This document shows positions 8,910 through 11,057 of a DNA stretch of 11,057 nucleotides, piece by piece (the first letter of the stretch is position 1; every line of letters starts with the position of its first letter). The stretch lies in the NCBI GenBank assembly GCA_028565635.1, contig JAOXYB010056822.1, positions 1 through 11,057 on the forward strand, written 5' to 3'. The notes beneath the pieces are model-generated. The model had not been told where the DNA came from. It saw nothing but the letters and a program-made list of their open reading frames with translations, and did not search any database. Source of the DNA: Phoronis ovalis (taxonomy: Eukaryota; Phoronida; Phoronidae). The translations under genes were made by a program, and so were the position numbers.

Positions 8910-8981
8910 CAATAACACAAGGCACCTCTGTGAGGTCACCTGAAAAGTTGTTGCTGCTTTTTTTCAATTTTTTACCATTAT
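8910..8981 (-). CDS. 24-codon symmetric exon upstream of the long exon
   Basis: An acceptor (CAATTCAG) precedes 8981 and a donor (ATTG|GTGAGC) follows 8910. The 72-base exon is phase 1 on both sides, exactly what is needed between exons 10051-9885 (phase 1 out) and 8778-6872 (phase 1 in); both junction codons become Asp. The peptide has a basic start (NGKKLKKSS) then NNFSGDLTEVPCVI, running into DVVNYAAPG. Because it is symmetric it could be skipped without changing frame. The plus strand also has an acceptor-like site here (CCTTTACAG at 8880-8888), but the minus-strand exon explains the sequence better. Confidence 0.62.
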
Positions 8982-9884
8982 CTGAATTGAGTTTTCAGAA
9001 GCATAATATAGCTCCAAATGGTAAAGCTTATCTCTTAAACAAGCACTGTACTTTTAAGTGAGTATAAGAATGAAAGCACAGTATAGATTGGCAATAACAT
9101 AACACCTGCTGTACAGTTACTGCTGACAAGAAATGTCTTTAAAAGAGATTGGGCGACAGGTACTAGTAATAATTTACAGTAAACATGTTACAATAGAATT
9201 GATATCAATTGTGATTTTATTGTTTTATTGTATTCTTATTCCTCTCAGCATGTTGTCTGCTCGGGTTGTCTGTCTTCAACAAAGGTAGCCAAGTCATGTG
9301 ATAATTCCTTGATTTTGTTTCGAATTTATTTACATGTTAACATACAGATGGCAGAGCAATAACTGTTATAGTTTTCTAAGCACCCCTAGTCTAAAGAATC
9401 GGACATCTTATGGGTGATCAATCTTGCATTTTAATGTAATAACTACTTGATTTACATACACTGTATACATTTAAAATTTATCTTGTTGTTTTTGCCTAAT
9501 TTGTACAGTTTTACAAGACCCAACATGCTTACTCGACACCCCGGTTCAACGCCGCAAAGATCTACTAGATCCAGTATTGCTTTGTGAAAATTAGGTGTGG
9601 TATATGTGTTTTATTAATTTAAGCATTGTTTTTTCCAGTAAAAACTGTATTATCAGCTTAACTGCCAACGGTCCCTTTTCCTGCTGAGTTTTCTGATTTT
9701 CATATCATGTCACTGGCAGTACCAGTACTTTAGATAGTGGGTTTTATGGCAATGGGTAAACTGCTGTGTTTTCATAATTTAATTTGATGCGAAGCTCTGG
9801 TGGTGAGCACATGCTTTTTGTTAGTTGAAGGGGTTCAGAGAAAAGCAGCATGGGGAATGGTGAAATATATTGTGGCCATCTTAC
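8982..9884 (-). other. Intron with a CpG-bearing patch
   Basis: This 903-base stretch separates exons 10051-9885 and 8981-8910. Most of it is AT-rich. Two parts differ: 9249-9284, flanked on the plus strand by CCTCTCAG and a GTAGCC donor-like word, and 9509-9600, which has several CpGs and a good plus-strand acceptor (TTTGTACAG). Neither gives a coding exon in phase with the minus-strand gene. See findings. Confidence 0.5.
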
Positions 9885-10051
9885 CTAATCCAAGGGGCAT
9901 GTTACCACTGATTTTGTAGAAAGCTACCTGGTAATCTAACCAACAGACAAATTCTTGCACTACTTTGGTATTTAGAGTGCCCAACAGAGAGCAAAATTGT
10001 TCCTTTGCATTTAGAACTTCCATTATTTCTTCATTGGGTTGCAACTTAAAT
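9885..10051 (-). CDS. First clear coding exon of the zinc-finger gene
   Basis: The exon lies between an acceptor (ATTTTTTGTAG) before 10051 and a donor (TTAG|GTAAGA) after 9885. The frame is open throughout (55 codons) and leaves phase 1. The peptide starts FKLQPNEEIMEVLNAKEQF and ends YKISGNMPLGL, with a hydrophobic, Cys-containing middle (FCSLLG, EFVCWLDYQ) that looks folded and helical, unlike the disordered part downstream. An ATG at 10023-10021 has A at -3 and G at +4 and is a likely start, giving 46 codons in this exon. If an upstream exon supplies two bases the frame could begin earlier; joining to the donor at 10278 keeps it open back to a TGA without an ATG, which favours the 10023 start. 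A weaker internal donor (CAGGTAGC) exists at the LDYQ codons. I do not recognise a domain. Confidence 0.65.
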
Positions 10052-10277
10052 CTACAAAAAATAATCAAATATTTAAGACATCCTAATAAACAAATGGGCT
10101 GTGTCTTGCATGACTTATTGATACATTCTCCAATTCTTGAAGCGAGGATGCGATGTTATATAACAATTACTTTAACACGTTGGCATTTATCCAAGTCATG
10201 TGTTTTGTAGCTACGGTACAAAACAACGTATATAAATCAGCATGAAGATTGACCAATTTTTTTTAGATTTTGTTTAC

Positions 10278-10470
10278 TCCCTAACAATCCTAAAGTTTTT
10301 GAGTCTTCTAGTCCCGCTTCCAGTGCACCAAAGATGTCAAACAACAAAGTCACAACGAGTTGACAGCACGTATGCAGTTTGATACAAAATAGTAGCTACA
10401 CTTGTGTTCTGGCGGAAATAGCCTGGATGCGATAAAGCAGTCTGTTCAATCTGATTACGTAGATAAGGTT
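10278..10470 (-). other. Possible 5' leader exon of the zinc-finger gene
   Basis: This stretch has more G+C and CpG than its surroundings. It ends on the minus strand at a fair donor (GGGA|GTAAAC, exon end 10278) that can join the acceptor at 10052. It has no ATG in the matching frame, so it would be untranslated. The upstream edge is a guess. The plus strand can be read as a short terminal exon over 10267-10363 instead (see findings), so the assignment is weak. Another donor-like site (AAA|GTATGT) occurs at 10502/10501. Confidence 0.28.
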
Positions 10471-10621
10471 ACATAGCACATAAATTAAAAATCTCACATA
10501 CTTTTAAATAAATCTTTCCCGTCACGCTCAAATTATGAAAACAGTAAAAAGAACAGAACTGAAAGCAACTCCATCTGGTTGGTTCCTTAAAGATGCAACA
10601 GTGAATAGAAGAGAACTCGTG

Positions 10622-10657
10622 ATTGGCTGGCGTATTTGTTAACCGGTATTTGATTGG
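10622..10657. promoter_or_regulatory. Paired CCAAT boxes of a likely bidirectional promoter
   Basis: Two ATTGG words (10622-10626, 10653-10657) read CCAATCA on the minus strand and are 31 bases apart, about three helical turns. This is the classic NF-Y arrangement, and NF-Y acts in either orientation. They lie between the head-to-head zinc-finger and methyltransferase genes, about 40-75 bases before the likely plus-strand start region. A TATA-like TTTATATG follows at 10683-10690. Confidence 0.5.
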
Positions 10658-10773
10658 ATAGAAAATTGATGAGTAGTTCGTTTTTATATGCACAGATGTC
10701 GCTTACAGTTTCCGGGAATTTGGCGCGGGTGTTTGTAACAAATGCTAAATATGCTAAAAAGTCATGTAACAAA

Positions 10774-10845
10774 ATGGCTAAAGTCAAAATTCTGGATGGC
10801 GGACTTGCCACAGAGCTGGTAAAAGACGGATTTAGCTCCATAGAT
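10774..10845 (+). CDS. Exon 1 of a homocysteine S-methyltransferase-like gene (partial)
   Basis: The 24 codons begin MAKVKILDGGLATEL and end just before a perfect donor (GAT|GTAAGT, exon end 10845, phase 0). The ILDGGLATEL motif followed by a Gly is typical of the N-terminal strand and loop of the homocysteine methyltransferase TIM barrel (pfam Homocys S-methyltransferase; MmuM/HMT type), where the next residues are normally a DPLWSA-like segment. These enzymes move a methyl group from S-methylmethionine or a related donor to homocysteine, forming methionine in the cytosol. The ATG has a good context (AACAAAATGG). The frame is also open upstream to ATGs at 10696 and 10654, so a 26-residue N-terminal extension is possible. 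Zinc-binding Cys residues lie in later exons outside this window. The motif is short, so the family call is good but not certain. Confidence 0.72.
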
Positions 10846-11057
10846 GTAAGTGCAGTGATTAAAATTGTTTATTCGTATATTTATTTGCAAGACAAAATAA
10901 TACGATCACAGTCTATTTTGTCAGGATCGACATCTGGGATTATCAAAAAGAGACGTATAGTACAAACTCATGGATGGATTATTACTAGAGATCTGGGAAG
11001 AGTTCCTATGCTCAACCCTTTTTAAATATATTTCAATAAAACTATACTATAAACCAA
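10846..11057 (+). other. Start of intron 1 of the methyltransferase gene, with an AATAAA
   Basis: The sequence after GTAAGT becomes AT-rich. If the donor is not used, the frame reads on to TAA at 11023-11025 and an AATAAA follows at 11035-11040. This would permit a truncated transcript, but the read-through peptide shows no methyltransferase features, so it is treated as intron. Confidence 0.5.

Noticed and set aside
8889-9059. Plus-strand frame after the acceptor-like CCTTTACAG
   Set aside because: It competes with the phase-matched minus-strand exon 8981-8910, which has donor, acceptor and flanking exons in agreement.
9530-9560. tRNA T-arm-like text GGTTCAACGCC
   Set aside because: Flanking bases do not pair into a T-stem, and no acceptor stem, D-arm or anticodon arm could be drawn.
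9965-10210. 81-codon plus-strand frame
   Set aside because: Antisense to the first coding exon and its upstream intron. No supporting splice sites.
10469-10841. Minus-strand frames of 74 and 84 codons near the divergent promoter
   Set aside because: They overlap the promoter and run antisense to the methyltransferase exon, and carry no recognisable motif.

Overview
The window looks like AT-rich animal nuclear DNA. Genes are split by short-consensus GT-AG introns, intergenic sequence is long and AT-rich, and low-copy dispersed or tandem repeats are common. There are no bacterial-type operons. The style of the repeats (GACCTT/AGGTCA-rich units, partly duplicated elements) fits a mollusc or another lophotrochozoan. 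That placement is inference; no marker gene proves it.

The main feature is one minus-strand gene read from about 10.5 kb down to about 2.6 kb. I rebuilt it by hand from splice sites and reading-frame phase. The exons, in transcript order, are: a possible 5' leader ending near 10278; 10051-9885 (first clear coding exon, good ATG at 10023-10021); 8981-8910 (24-codon symmetric exon); 8778-6872 (635 codons, long and disordered, rich in Pro/Met/Gln/Ser); 6020-5843 or 6020-5823 (two C2H2 zinc fingers); 4742-4683 (20-codon symmetric exon); 2670-2594 (candidate terminal exon). A second zinc-finger-like terminal exon lies at 4570-4379. Phases agree at every proposed junction. The product would be a nuclear regulator with a long disordered region and a small C-terminal zinc-finger module. 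The 3' end appears modular: three different C-termini are possible (stop at 5825-5823 with an AATAAA 145 bases on; stop at 4381-4379; stop at 2596-2594 with an AATAAA about 400 bases on). This resembles the 3'-exon choice known for insect lola-type zinc-finger genes, but I cannot assign a family.

At the right edge, on the plus strand, is exon 1 of a homocysteine S-methyltransferase-like gene (coding 10774-10845, possibly from 10696), with a strong splice donor; the rest lies outside the window. It is arranged head-to-head with the zinc-finger gene. Two CCAAT boxes, 31 bases apart, sit between them at 10622-10657 and could serve both directions.

The left 2.2 kb, and the intron at 4.8-5.16 kb, hold repeats: a 57-64 bp duplication (628-748), a roughly 480/390 bp tandem pair (about 1020-1910), a run of AGGTCA half-sites (1990-2055), a 24-bp tandem pair (3417-3469) and two related 83-bp copies 268 bp apart (4804-4886, 5071-5154). 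I see no RNA gene, CRISPR array or intact transposon.
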